Assembly: GCA_963798275.1 (NCBI GenBank)
Contig: CAWCTB010000047.1
Location: forward strand, 1-18,915
Direction: 5' to 3'
DNA length: 18,915 bases
Source of the DNA: CAWCTB01 sp963798275
GTDB taxonomy: Bacteria > Acidobacteriota > Terriglobia > Terriglobales > Acidobacteriaceae
Shown here: positions 1 through 7,650 of the stretch, in pieces
Position numbering within the stretch: the first letter of the stretch is position 1
Layout of the letters: each line of letters opens with the position of its first letter
Translations under genes and position numbers: made by a program
Notes under the pieces: generated by a model
Told to the model about the DNA's origin: nothing
The model's database searches: none
Seen by the model: only the letters and a program-made list of their open reading frames with translations

Positions 1-35
1 ACCGGGCTTGTTGTTTCGCGGTTTCGCGTGTAGGA

Positions 36-2142
36 CTACTCTTCTTCCTCCACCTCGGCACCGCCCGCCGCCTTGGCGGCCGCGATGATCTTCTCCTGCG
101 CCGCCTGCGGTACGACGTCGTAATGGTCCATTTCCATGGAGAAGCTGCCCCGGCCCTGGGTCATCGACGTCAGGTCCGTTCCCGTAGGCGAGCATTTCGG
201 CCATCGGGACCTCCGCCTTCACGATGGTCTTGCCACCTTTGTTATCCATGCCCTGGATACGTCCACGACGGCTGTTCAGGTCGCCCATGATGGCGCCGGC
301 AAATTCGTCTGGGATCGTGATTTCGACGTTCATGACCGGCTCCAGCAGCGTCGGCTTGGCCTGCTCCATGGCCTTCTTGAAAGCGATCGGCCCGCCGTCT
401 TGAATGACAATTCGTTCGAATCGACGTCATGATACGAGCCGTCATAGAGCACCACCCGGAAGTCCACAACCGGAAAACCCGCCAGATATCCACGCTGTGC
501 CGCTTCCACGATGCCCTTCTCCACCGCCGGAATGTAGTTCTTGGGAATCGCACCGCCGAAGATTTCGTTGACGAACTCGAAGTTTCCGCCGCGCGGCAAC
601 GGCTCCATCCTGATCTTGCAATCGCCGTATTGGCCGTGACCGCCGCTCTGTTTCTTGTGGCGGCCCTGCACATCGGCTCTTCCCCGAATGGTCTCGCGGT
701 ACGGCACCTTGGGCGCTTTCAGGTTCACTTCCGTGTGATAGCGGTTCTTCAATTTGGAGACGATGACTTCGATGTGTTGCTGACCCGTGCCCGCGATCAG
801 GAACTCCTTGGTCTGGGGATCGCGGAAGAAGCGCAACATGGCATCTTCTTCCATCAACTTGTGGATTCCGTTGCTCAGCTTGTCTTCGTCGGCGCGCGTC
901 TTCGGTTCGATGGCAAACGTAATGGCGGGCTCCGCGAACGTCACCTGCGGATACTGGATTGGTGCAGCCTTGTCGCCCAGCGTGTCACCGGTGAGCGTAT
1001 CTTTCAGCTTGGCGACAGCCCCGATGTCTCCCGCGTGCAACTCGTTCACCGGGACCGCGGTCTTGCCTTGCATGGCCGAGAGGTGAGCAAACTTCTCGCT
1101 GCTGCTGCGGGCGAAGTTCTGCAGGGTCGCGTCGTTCTTCAGTACACCCGAGTACACCTTGAAAAACGAAATGCGCCCCGAGAAGGGGTCGCTGATGGTC
1201 TTGAACACGAACAGCGAAAGAGGCTCCGAGTCGCTGACTTTGCGAACTGCGGGCTCGCCGTTGTTGGCGGTCGCGGCTGCCGCCACGGTGCCGCGCTCCA
1301 CGGCGGTGGGCATGTAATCCACCACAAAGTCGAGCACTTCATCGGTGCCCATGTTGCCCAAGCCCGAAGCAAACAATACGGGGAAGATCTTGTCTTCGCG
1401 AATGGCGTTATGCAATCCGGTGATGATGTGCTCCGAGTCGATCGTGCCCTTCTCGAAGAACTCCTCCATCAGGGCGTCATCGCCCTCGGCCACGGCCTCG
1501 ATCAGGCGCTCGTGGGCGGTCTGGGCCTCGGCCGCCAGGTCCGCCGGAATCGGCCCAATTTTGGCTTTGCCGTTACCCCCCATCTCATAGGTGTAGGCCT
1601 GCATTTTGATCAAGTCCACGACTCCGGTGAAGCTCTTCTCCGAGCCAACCGGCAACTGCACGGGAATGACCGTTCGTCCGAAGGCGCTGGTCAGGGACTC
1701 CATCACGCGGGTAAAGTCGGCACGGTCGCGGTCCATGCGGGTGCAGACGATGGCGCGGGGAAGGGCGAACTTGTCGGCATAGTGCCAGATGCGTTCGGTG
1801 ACGACTTCCACTCCGCTGACCGCGTCTACCACGACCAGCGCCGACTCCACGCGCGGGCAGGACCATTTCGGCTTCGTGAATAAACATGTTGAAGCCGGGG
1901 GTATCAAGCAGGTTGATTTTCGCCTTACCCCACTCCACCACCGCCGTGGCAGCAGCGATCGACATGCCCCGGGAAACCTCTTCCTCGTCGTAGTCGGTTG
2001 TGGTGTTGCCTTCATCGACGCGGCCAAGCCGTTGCGTGCCTCCCGCCGTGAACAGCATGGCGGAAGCGAGGGAGGTCTTGCCGGAATGGGAGTGCCCGAT
2101 CAGGGCGACGTTGCGGATGTTTCCGCCTTCGTAAGTCTTCAC
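36..2142 (-). CDS. fusA: Elongation factor G (EF-G2-like paralogue), interrupted by three frameshifts
   Basis: Translational GTPase of the EF-G family, which drives ribosomal translocation or, for some paralogues, other ribosome-linked roles. The GTG start at 2142 has AAGGAG six bases upstream. The G1 loop reads GHSHSGKTS (residues about 16-24), the switch region RGMSIAA, G3 DTPGF, and the NKMD position is replaced by CTRMD. EF-G domains II-V follow, ending in an acidic EVEEEE tail. Reading frame breaks near 1852 (one extra base), 390 (one missing) and 181 (one extra); correcting all three gives a continuous protein of about 701 residues, the normal EF-G length. GHSHSGKT instead of the usual GHIDAGKT, and the lack of neighbouring rpsL, rpsG or tuf, point to the EF-G2-like paralogue rather than the main factor. 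It is the last minus-strand gene here. The breaks are not at homopolymers but are most simply sequence errors. Confidence 0.9.
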
Positions 2143-2624
2143 CTAGGACTCCTTGAGTTGTATGAACCTTTCCGTCAACATGCTTCGCCCAAACGCGTCT
2201 AACGTCGTGCCGTGTTGGCAATCTTCGCAGGTCGGCCACTCCGCAAAGTCTCAGAGGCGCTGTTTCCCGGGAGCACGCACGATGCCCGTGCTGGAACAAC
2301 CCCGGGTTGCCGGTGAGGCAAAATGGCGGGGGCACCATGCCTGGCCTGCGCATGGCGAAGCAGAACAAACTCAAAATGCTAGCACACGGCCTTTCTCGGC
2401 CTCAATGATCCATGACCCCGGCGAGAGAAACCCGCAATAGTTTGCCCCCACCGTAATATCCACGGCCCGGTGGCCGCGCGTTTCATTCCCCCAAGAGCCG
2501 CAGGTTGCCAAGAGCTTCCGGAAGAGTTTGCGTTTTGGACCGCGGAAACAGCTTTTCCAGAGAAGTCTGCTAGCGCAGGTTTGGAAGCCTGGGCACGAAA
2601 TGTCGACCCATCGTGCACTGATTT
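2143..2624. other. Gene-free spacer upstream of fusA
   Basis: A 482-base interval with no convincing coding region. The open frames here (for example minus strand 2371-2673) have no recognisable domains and low-complexity Arg/Ser/Trp composition. Read on the minus strand it would be the leader of the EF-G-like gene. Two short inverted repeats are visible: AGCACG/CGTGCT at about 2272-2292 and CAACCC-C-GGGTTG at 2297-2309. They could fold in the fusA leader, but I recognise no known riboswitch or attenuator. Confidence 0.5.
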
Positions 2625-3476
2625 TCAGACGCTCTCGACCATCACTGCCGCCGGAATCGATGGCTGCTTCCACGCCGGCGGCTCGATGCGACCCAGTGTG
2701 ATTGTGCGGTAGAGCAGGTAGACTGCGACTACCAGGCAGACGATCACCGCAACGATGGAAGCCTCAGGCCCAAAGGCTCCGCCGGTGAGGATTCGCGGGC
2801 CGCTGAGCGAGCCGCGCAGCAGGCCTGTGTCGGTGGCGTTTCCCGAGACCGACATGCCGAACAGGGAGCCTTCGGTGAAGTTCCATCCGATATGCAGGCC
2901 GATGGGCAGCCACAAACGCTGCGTCACGGCGTAGGCCGCGCCCAGCAGAATGCCGGCTTCCAGCATGATGGCCAGCGAGCTGCTCACGGTGGCTCCGCGA
3001 TTGGCGAGGTGCGCCGCACCGAAGAGCGCGGAGGTCAACAGCAACGCGCCCCAGGTACCAACGATCTTCGCGCTCAGGCGGAAGAGAAGGCCGCGGAAGA
3101 GAATCTCCTCCAGAAAGCCAGCCATCACGGCCAGCGCCAAACCGGCGGCAAGGGCTTGGACACCGCCCCAGCCCGTGGGATGGTAGACGCCCATCGCCCA
3201 CAGGATCGCCATCACCCCGGCGAAAAGGGCAAACCCGGTGGCGAGTCCGGCGACGAGTTCCGGCAGGGCTCGCCTGGGATCGAGTTCGCTGATGCGGCGC
3301 CGCTCAATCCAGCGGCCCCCGGCGAGGTAGACCAGGAGCACGATTGCGGCGAGGGCCAGCGGGCCGACGCTGGCGGGAAGTACCTTGTGGAAGAACGACT
3401 GACAGGCAGCAATCGCCAGCACGATGGCCAACAACGTCAGCAGCCCCAGGCCCACTTCTTTCCATCGAGTTCGCAC
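2625..3476 (-). CDS. CPBP-family (CAAX/Rce1-like) intramembrane metalloprotease
   Basis: Polytopic membrane protein of the CPBP (Abi/Rce1) family, predicted intramembrane glutamic-type or metalloproteases; bacterial members act in bacteriocin maturation or immunity or have unknown substrates. Counting from the GTG at 3476 (283 aa), the hallmark motifs are EEILFRG (E123, E124, R128), FGAAH (H156) and HIGWN (H195, N199), within about six to eight hydrophobic segments. The frame is open upstream to a TTG at 3578, but the GTG at 3476 is preceded by GGAGG at 8 bases and lets the protein start just before its first membrane segment, so I chose it. It lies 145 bases downstream of dusB on the same strand. 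Substrate unknown. Confidence 0.85.
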   Translation of the reverse strand: MRTRWKEVGLGLLTLLAIVLAIAACQSFFHKVLPASVGPLALAAIVLLVYLAGGRWIERRRISELDPRRALPELVAGLATGFALFAGVMAILWAMGVYHPTGWGGVQALAAGLALAVMAGFLEEILFRGLLFRLSAKIVGTWGALLLTSALFGAAHLANRGATVSSSLAIMLEAGILLGAAYAVTQRLWLPIGLHIGWNFTEGSLFGMSVSGNATDTGLLRGSLSGPRILTGGAFGPEASIVAVIVCLVVAVYLLYRTITLGRIEPPAWKQPSIPAAVMVESV

Positions 3477-3484
3477 CGATCGAA

Positions 3485-3489
3485 CCTCC
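3485..3489 (-). promoter_or_regulatory. Shine-Dalgarno site of the CPBP protease gene
   Basis: GGAGG on the minus strand, eight bases before GTG 3476-3474. It decides in favour of the shorter reading over the upstream TTG at 3578, which has no such site. Confidence 0.6.
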
Positions 3490-3621
3490 GCTGTGAGCCA
3501 TGGTACGTCCGGGGCCGGGCGGAAGTTCCGGAGGGAAGAGCTATCAGCTGCCAGCCGCTGGATATCAGCTGGGACCAAGGCATCAGGTGGCAGTCCCGCG
3601 GAGTAGAGGCCTCACTCCAAC

Positions 3622-4741
3622 CTAAAGGAACTGCGGAACCGCCGGCGTTAGTTCGAGGGACGACGGCAACGCGTCGGGCGGCGCGATTGGCACCTGCGCC
3701 AGCTTCCCGGCCAGCAATCCCTCGAAGAAGCGATCGACGGCGTCGAGGATCTCGCTCGCGGTCCTGGACTCGTAGACCGACTTGCGCAACATGCGCGCCG
3801 TGCGGAACGCCGTGGGTGAACCACGAAGCGAACTGCTTCATCTTGCCTTCCGCGCCGCCAACGCGTTCCTCGATCAGCATGCCGAAGTAGGTGCGGATCA
3901 TCTCGTAGCGATCGGCGTCGGTGGGAAGGTCGTAGCGGCCGGTGAGCGTGAACTGCTCGATCTGGCGGAAGATCCAGGGATTGGAGGCGGCGGAGCGGCC
4001 GATCATGACGGCGTCGCAGCCGGTCTGCGCGACCATGGCGGCGGCGTCCTCGGGCGAGCGGACGTCACCGTTGCCGATGACCGGAATCGTGACTGCGTCC
4101 TTGAGGGCGGCAATCCACTCCCAGCGCGCCTGCCCGCTGTAGCCCTGCTCGCGGGTGCGGGCGTGCAGGGCGACAGCGGCGAGCCCGCACTCCTGGGCCA
4201 GCTTCGCCAGTTGCACGTGGACGACTTCCTGGTCGTTCCAACCCGCACGGAACTTCACGGTGAAGGGCACCTTCACGGCAGCGCGGACGGATTCGAAGAT
4301 GGTCTTGATGAGCGGCAGGTCGCGCAGCAGGCCGGAACCGCCATTGCACTTCACAACTTTCTTCGCCGGGCAACCGAGGTTGAGGTCGACCAGGTCAAAG
4401 CCGAGCCCTTCGACCACGCGCGCGGCCTCGGCCAGCGTGTGCGGGTCGCTACCGAAGAGCTGCGCGGAAATGGGATGCTCGTTGCCGTAGAAGGTCAGAT
4501 ACTGCTTGGCCTTCTTGTCCTTGTGGCGGGTGATGCCGTCGGCCGAGGTGAACTCGGTCATCATCAGGCCGCAGCCACCCAAGTTGCGGATAAAGCGGCG
4601 GAAGACCGTGTCGGTAATGCCCGCCATGGGAGCCAGAACGGTGGCGGGCCGGATTTCGACTCCACCCAGCGAGACGGACGCGGGAACGCGAGCGTCCTCG
4701 GGCGCCGTGCGCTGGGCCGGGTTGTCGAAATGCTTGTGCAT
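3622..4741 (-). CDS. dusB: tRNA-dihydrouridine synthase DusB, one frameshift near the C-terminus
   Basis: FMN- and NADPH-dependent enzyme reducing uridine to dihydrouridine in the tRNA D-loop. Visible motifs: PMAGITD (about 38-44), a TIM-barrel body, LNLGCP with catalytic Cys124, GNGDV (phosphate/FMN binding), and IGRSAASNPWIF. After FASWFTHGV the frame breaks (between about 3790 and 3812, one extra base). The next frame continues as LRKSVYESRTASEILDAVD and ends at a TAG at 3622-3624, giving about 372 residues as expected; the uncorrected frame runs on to 3437 with unrelated sequence. The start ATG at 4741 is only 17 bases after the nuclease-like gene stop. Its first 37 bases after the A of ATG are duplicated at 5821-5857, so the present N-terminus may have been supplied by inserted DNA. 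Confidence 0.92.
4704..4740. repeat. 37-bp direct repeat, copy A (dusB codons 1-13)
   Basis: Matches 5821-5857 at 36 of 37 positions; the only mismatch is C versus T in codon 4 (His versus Tyr). This copy sits inside functional dusB. Identity ends abruptly on the dusB-body side. On the start-codon side only patchy similarity continues. Candidate attachment-site-like repeat bounding the 1,117-bp unit. Confidence 0.85.
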
Positions 4742-4758
4742 GACCTCAACTAGCGGAT

Positions 4759-5352
4759 TCAGATTCGCACTTCTATATCCGGACGAATCTTCTTGTTGTT
4801 GATTAGGTCCTTCTCGATCTTGCTAAGTTTAGCGGCATCGACGCGAAAACGTTCCGGGGCGATCCAGAGTTCTGCAATGGGGGGATCGTCACCTCGGTCG
4901 AGTATCGTAATGATTCCAATCCTCCCGATCCCATCGGGAGAGTACAAGTCTCCTAACTCTCCCATTATCGAGTCCGAGGAATTCTTCTCGATAGCCAGAT
5001 ATCTGTAATGCGCCGGCAAAGACATCAATTGGGTTCGAATTGACTGCACCCTTTTTCTGAAATGCGCCCACCAGGTCTGGTTGAGTTCGTTCGACGCCCT
5101 CAGTTCCGCAGGCTTTCTATGCGCCTGTATTCTGAAATCACTCTCCAGCTTGACTTCTACTGCGTGCAAGTCGCCCGCTCCGGCACGATCTACCGCCAAT
5201 ACGTCGGCAGGCAGGTAGGAAAAATGAGGCTCAAGGTAGATGTTGGGAACCGAGAGCCTCTTGCGCAGCATCTCAGCCACAGCGTTCACGGCTCGCCCCT
5301 CTTGCTGTCGCGACGTCAAAGGTAAGGCCTCGCTCTTCACTGTCATCGCCAT
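4759..5352 (-). CDS. Putative PD-(D/E)XK nuclease-like protein
   Basis: 197-residue protein that I do not recognise as a named family. The N-terminal half fits a restriction-endonuclease-like fold: a helix with Glu18 and Glu27, then ADVLAVD (Asp50) on one strand and HAVEVK (Glu66, Lys68) on the next, the D-x(15)-E-x-K spacing of PD-(D/E)XK enzymes. The C-terminal half has an alpha/beta stretch (GRIGIITILDRGDD) and ends with a lysine-rich segment, NNKKIRPDIEV. No signal peptide or membrane segment is seen, so it is presumably cytoplasmic. It follows the HEPN-like gene by 7 bases and precedes dusB by 17, so co-transcription is likely. GC is near 50% in sampled rows against 63-70% in dusB. Nuclease activity is inferred from the motif only. 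Confidence 0.65.
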   Translation of the reverse strand: MAMTVKSEALPLTSRQQEGRAVNAVAEMLRKRLSVPNIYLEPHFSYLPADVLAVDRAGAGDLHAVEVKLESDFRIQAHRKPAELRASNELNQTWWAHFRKRVQSIRTQLMSLPAHYRYLAIEKNSSDSIMGELGDLYSPDGIGRIGIITILDRGDDPPIAELWIAPERFRVDAAKLSKIEKDLINNKKIRPDIEVRI

Positions 5353-5359
5353 AAGACTC

Positions 5360-5755
5360 TCACACTATTTTCCCCAGAAGGCGTTCTGCCCAAGTTTGGA
5401 ACCGCTCTGCCGCCGCACACAAGGCCTCAACCCTCTGGTCATCCACTCGCTTCTCGCCATACGATACATCGTTTTTTGCGCTGAGCAATCTTGTCAAATG
5501 CTGAATGCCTTCCTGCTTGATCCTCGCCTTCGCGCAAGCCCTTTTTACGGCTTCGATGGCCACTCCGTGATCTTTCGTTCGGGCCCGTCGACCTTCAAGC
5601 ATGAGCAGAACCGCGTCGTTGTACGAGATCGCGCTATGTACTGCCAATAGTGCGGCCGCCGATGCATACGCCCGTAAATCGTCCCGGCAAAGCTTCATTG
5701 CATTCGCCAACTGCAATGCCCGACCGTGATATACGCTTACGCCAGTCTCGTCCAT
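5360..5755 (-). CDS. HEPN-like small helical protein
   Basis: 131 residues, predicted almost entirely alpha-helical. The pattern resembles HEPN domains: a long Ala-rich helix with AVHSAISYNDAVLLMLEG (about 38-55), then RARTKDHG (57-64), a second helix, and LLSAKNDVSYG (90-100) followed by a final helix. The last segment corresponds to the R-N-x-A-x-Y region of HEPN proteins, but a canonical catalytic R-x(4-6)-H is not evident (Lys94 instead of Arg, no following His), so it may be a structural or antitoxin-like member. ATG at 5755; no strong Shine-Dalgarno. It is the first gene of the two-gene cassette, directly followed by the nuclease-like gene, and has the same reduced GC. Family assignment is by eye and moderate. 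Confidence 0.6.
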   Translation of the reverse strand: MDETGVSVYHGRALQLANAMKLCRDDLRAYASAAALLAVHSAISYNDAVLLMLEGRRARTKDHGVAIEAVKRACAKARIKQEGIQHLTRLLSAKNDVSYGEKRVDDQRVEALCAAAERFQTWAERLLGKIV

Positions 5756-5786
5756 TCGGTTAAGACGCAGGCCCGACTCCCTTCAG

Positions 5787-5858
5787 TCATGGCAGCGCGC
5801 TGCGCAACTCCCGCGCCGGAGCCGTGCGCTGGGCCGGGTTGTCGAAATACTTGTGCAC
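5787..5858 (-). pseudogene. Orphan dusB 5' fragment (displaced start)
   Basis: A GTG-initiated frame of 23 codons, HKYFDNPAQRTAP..., ending in TGA at 5789-5787. Residues 2-14 match the DusB N-terminus with one substitution (Tyr for His), then diverge completely. It lies 28 bases downstream of the NmrA remnant stop, the position the start of dusB would have held before the cassette came in. It is probably the stranded original dusB start; whether it is translated is unknown. Confidence 0.7.
5821..5857. repeat. 37-bp direct repeat, copy B (displaced dusB start)
   Basis: Second copy of the repeat at 4704-4740, same orientation, 36/37 identical, offset 1,117 bp. The two-gene cassette lies between the copies. 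Confidence 0.85.
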
Positions 5859-5886
5859 AATCTGATTCTAACTGGTTTCGCGCGGA

Positions 5887-6181
5887 TTACGCTGCAGCCA
5901 AAACGGCGTTGACCATGGCAGCCGAGCGCTTCTTTGGCCAGAATGGTGCCGCGGCGGATCTCGCCTGTGCGATCGGGCTCGAGCAATCTCTTACCGCCGC
6001 CAGCGTACATCTCGGCGAAGAGTCCCGCCATTTGCGGAGTGAACCCTGCCTGCATCAAGGTTGGCACGGCAGCGAAGAGCGGCAGTTCCAGAACCTTCAC
6101 TGGCTTGCCCAGAATCGAGGTCAACGCGTAGGCGATGTCGGCGGCGCTGTAGTCTTCGGGACCGCCATCTTTTAGCAGATG
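5887..6181 (-). pseudogene. NmrA/NAD(P)-binding family remnant, 5'-truncated
   Basis: Only the C-terminal third of an NmrA-like atypical short-chain reductase remains: DGGPEDYSAADIAYAL, GKPVKVLELP, TPQMAGLFAEMY and RRGT follow the usual order of that family's substrate-side domain. The Rossmann half with its GxxGxxG motif is missing; sequence above about 6181 is the upstream region of the FKBP gene. Near 5915 the frame shifts by one base, after which MVNAVLAAA and a TAA at 5887-5889 make a natural C-terminus. Its end lies 28 bases before the orphan dusB start, suggesting an ancestral NmrA-dusB gene order. Confidence 0.65.
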
Positions 6182-6260
6182 GCGAGGCGCGGCGCCGGTT
6201 GGGGGAGAAAAGCAAACGTCATTTTGCAGACTTGTCCAAATCAATGCGAGAATCAAGCAT

Positions 6261-7076
6261 ATGCAAAAACTACTCGTAACGGCGGCAGGAATGCTGACCG
6301 TCAGCATCGTTTTGCTGGGGAGTACCGTGGCCCAGCAGACTGCAGCATCGACCCCTAAACCGGCCCCGAAGTCGGCCTCAACTGCCAAAACCGCCACAAC
6401 CGCAAAGCCGCATGCGACAACCGCGGCAAAGAGTACCCAGCCGCTGACCTTGGCCACCCAGAAAGACAAGGTGAGCTACGCCATCGGCATGAGCATCGGG
6501 CAGAGCATGAAGAAGGATGCCCTCGACATCGACCCGAACATCCTGGCACAAGGCCTGAAAGATGGCATCGCCGGCAGCAAGCCGCTGCTGAGCGAGGAGG
6601 AAGCCAAGACTGTGTTGACAGAATTCCGCACCGAAATGGCCAAGAAGACAGAAGCGGAAGCGCAGCGGATCAGCGAAACCAACAAGCAGGCCGGGCAACA
6701 ATTCCTCGCCGCCAACAAAACCAAAGAGGGTGTAGTGACGCTGCCCAGCGGCCTGCAATACAAGGTCCTGAAAGAGGGTACCGGACCGAAGCCTGCGGCC
6801 ACAGATACCGTAGTTTGCAACTACCGGGGGACACTGCTGAACGGCACCGAATTCGACAGCTCCTTCAAGCGCGGTGAGCCCGCCAGTTTCCCCGTGGACA
6901 AGGTCATCAAGGGATGGACCGAAGCCCTGCAGCTCATGCCGGTGGGTTCGAAGTGGGAGCTGTTCGTCCCCGCCGAACTGGCTTATGGCGAGCGCAGCCC
7001 GGGCGGGGAGATTGGCCCCAATTCCACGCTTATTTTCGAGGTCGATCTGCTGTCCATCCAGGGCAAGAACCCGTAG
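6261..7076 (+). CDS. Exported FKBP-type peptidyl-prolyl cis-trans isomerase (FkpA/Mip-like)
   Basis: 271 residues. A signal peptide (MQKLLVTAAGMLTVSIVLLG, cleavage likely after about residue 24, VAQ) is followed by a Thr/Lys/Ala/Pro-rich linker to about residue 52. Next comes a Mip-type dimerisation domain (VSYAIGMSIGQSMKK... to about 145) and a C-terminal FKBP domain (about 160-269). The FKBP active-site pattern is complete: CNYRGTLLNGTEFDSS, VIKGWTEAL, ELAYGERSPGG and LIFEVDLL. Family role: folding of periplasmic or outer-membrane proteins by proline isomerisation. ATG at 6261; only a weak upstream purine tract. The promoter lies at the truncation junction of the NmrA remnant. Converges on the DUF4440 lipoprotein with a 39-base gap. 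Confidence 0.93.
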   Translation: MQKLLVTAAGMLTVSIVLLGSTVAQQTAASTPKPAPKSASTAKTATTAKPHATTAAKSTQPLTLATQKDKVSYAIGMSIGQSMKKDALDIDPNILAQGLKDGIAGSKPLLSEEEAKTVLTEFRTEMAKKTEAEAQRISETNKQAGQQFLAANKTKEGVVTLPSGLQYKVLKEGTGPKPAATDTVVCNYRGTLLNGTEFDSSFKRGEPASFPVDKVIKGWTEALQLMPVGSKWELFVPAELAYGERSPGGEIGPNSTLIFEVDLLSIQGKNP

Positions 7077-7085
7077 GAGGGTTTT
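7068..7085. terminator. Weak terminator-like hairpin between convergent genes
   Basis: AACCC (7068-7072), six-base loop, GGGTT (7079-7083), then further T residues. The stem is short and overlaps the FKBP stop codon, so it is a tentative terminator. Confidence 0.25.
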
Positions 7086-7115
7086 GCAGCAGACCGGCAA
7101 GGTAGAGCGCGACTG

Positions 7116-7637
7116 TTATTTCTTGGTTTCCGGAGGCGCCGGCAGCGGCAGGTCGGAGTTGAAAATGTCGGCGACCACCTTCCATTTGCCGTCCGCCTGC
7201 TTTTTCCAGACCTCGACGAACTTGCCATGGTCCGGCACCGGGTTGCCTTGCGCGTCTTTGGCGCTCAACTGATAGGTGCCCACAATATAGGCCAGATCGC
7301 CGGAACGGGCGACCTCGACCTTGCTGGCCTGCCAGGACAAGGAAGTGTCCGGAGTTACCATAGGGGCCCACACGGCGCGAATCGCCTGCGTGCCCGTGGC
7401 CAGTGGCGCGTTGGGAGGCAGCACGGTGGCGTCGTCGCTGTAATACGAAATGGTGCCGTCCAAGTCTTTGGCGGCGGCTGTCTTGGACCATTGGGCGTCC
7501 AAGTCGCGAATCGTGCTTTCATCGGCCGCGCGGGTATCCGGCGGAGTCTGGGTACAAGCTGCTGCCAGCAGGAGCAGAGTCAGACAGGCGCAGACAGCCA
7601 GGATGGAGCCTGGTTCCTTTAGGCGATGACTGGTCAC
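7116..7637 (-). CDS. DUF4440/SnoaL-like (NTF2-fold) lipoprotein
   Basis: 173 residues from GTG 7637, which has GGAGG eight bases upstream; the longer frame to 7778 is not supported. The N-terminus has a hydrophobic stretch ending LLLLAAAC, a lipobox-like site, so the protein is probably lipid-anchored. The mature part has the NTF2-like/DUF4440 pattern: AADESTIRDLDAQWSKTAAAKDLDG, YYSDDATVLPPNAP, then strands SLSWQASKVEVARSGDLAYIVGTY and GKFVEVWKKQADGKWKVVADI. Such proteins form cone-shaped barrels binding small ligands; the biochemical role is usually unknown. Convergent with the FKBP gene. Confidence 0.85.
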   Translation of the reverse strand: MTSHRLKEPGSILAVCACLTLLLLAAACTQTPPDTRAADESTIRDLDAQWSKTAAAKDLDGTISYYSDDATVLPPNAPLATGTQAIRAVWAPMVTPDTSLSWQASKVEVARSGDLAYIVGTYQLSAKDAQGNPVPDHGKFVEVWKKQADGKWKVVADIFNSDLPLPAPPETKK

Positions 7638-7645
7638 GGGTAAGT

Positions 7646-7650
7646 CCTCC
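7646..7650 (-). promoter_or_regulatory. Shine-Dalgarno site of the DUF4440 lipoprotein gene
   Basis: GGAGG eight bases before GTG 7637-7635; fixes the start directly ahead of the lipoprotein signal peptide. Confidence 0.6.

Noticed and set aside
1840..1860. Programmed frameshift in fusA
   Set aside because: No slippery heptamer or downstream structure is evident, and two more breaks occur in the same gene, so error is simpler.
429..1883. Long plus-strand open frame of 484 codons
   Set aside because: It is antisense to the EF-G-like gene, has no domain, and is His/Val/Gly-rich as expected for the reverse of a GC-rich gene.
2143..2624. tRNA or small RNA gene in the spacer
   Set aside because: No cloverleaf, TPsiC-like GGTTCRA box or clear promoter-terminator pair was found.
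3437..3621. DusB frame continuing past its normal end
   Set aside because: The run-on is produced by the frameshift near 3800; the alternate frame carries the expected C-terminus and stop.
3782..4753. Plus-strand open frame of 323 codons
   Set aside because: Antisense shadow of dusB, which has full motifs on the minus strand.
4704..5857. Target-site duplication of a transposon
   Set aside because: 37 bp is far longer than usual target duplications, and no transposase or terminal inverted repeats were seen at the cassette ends.
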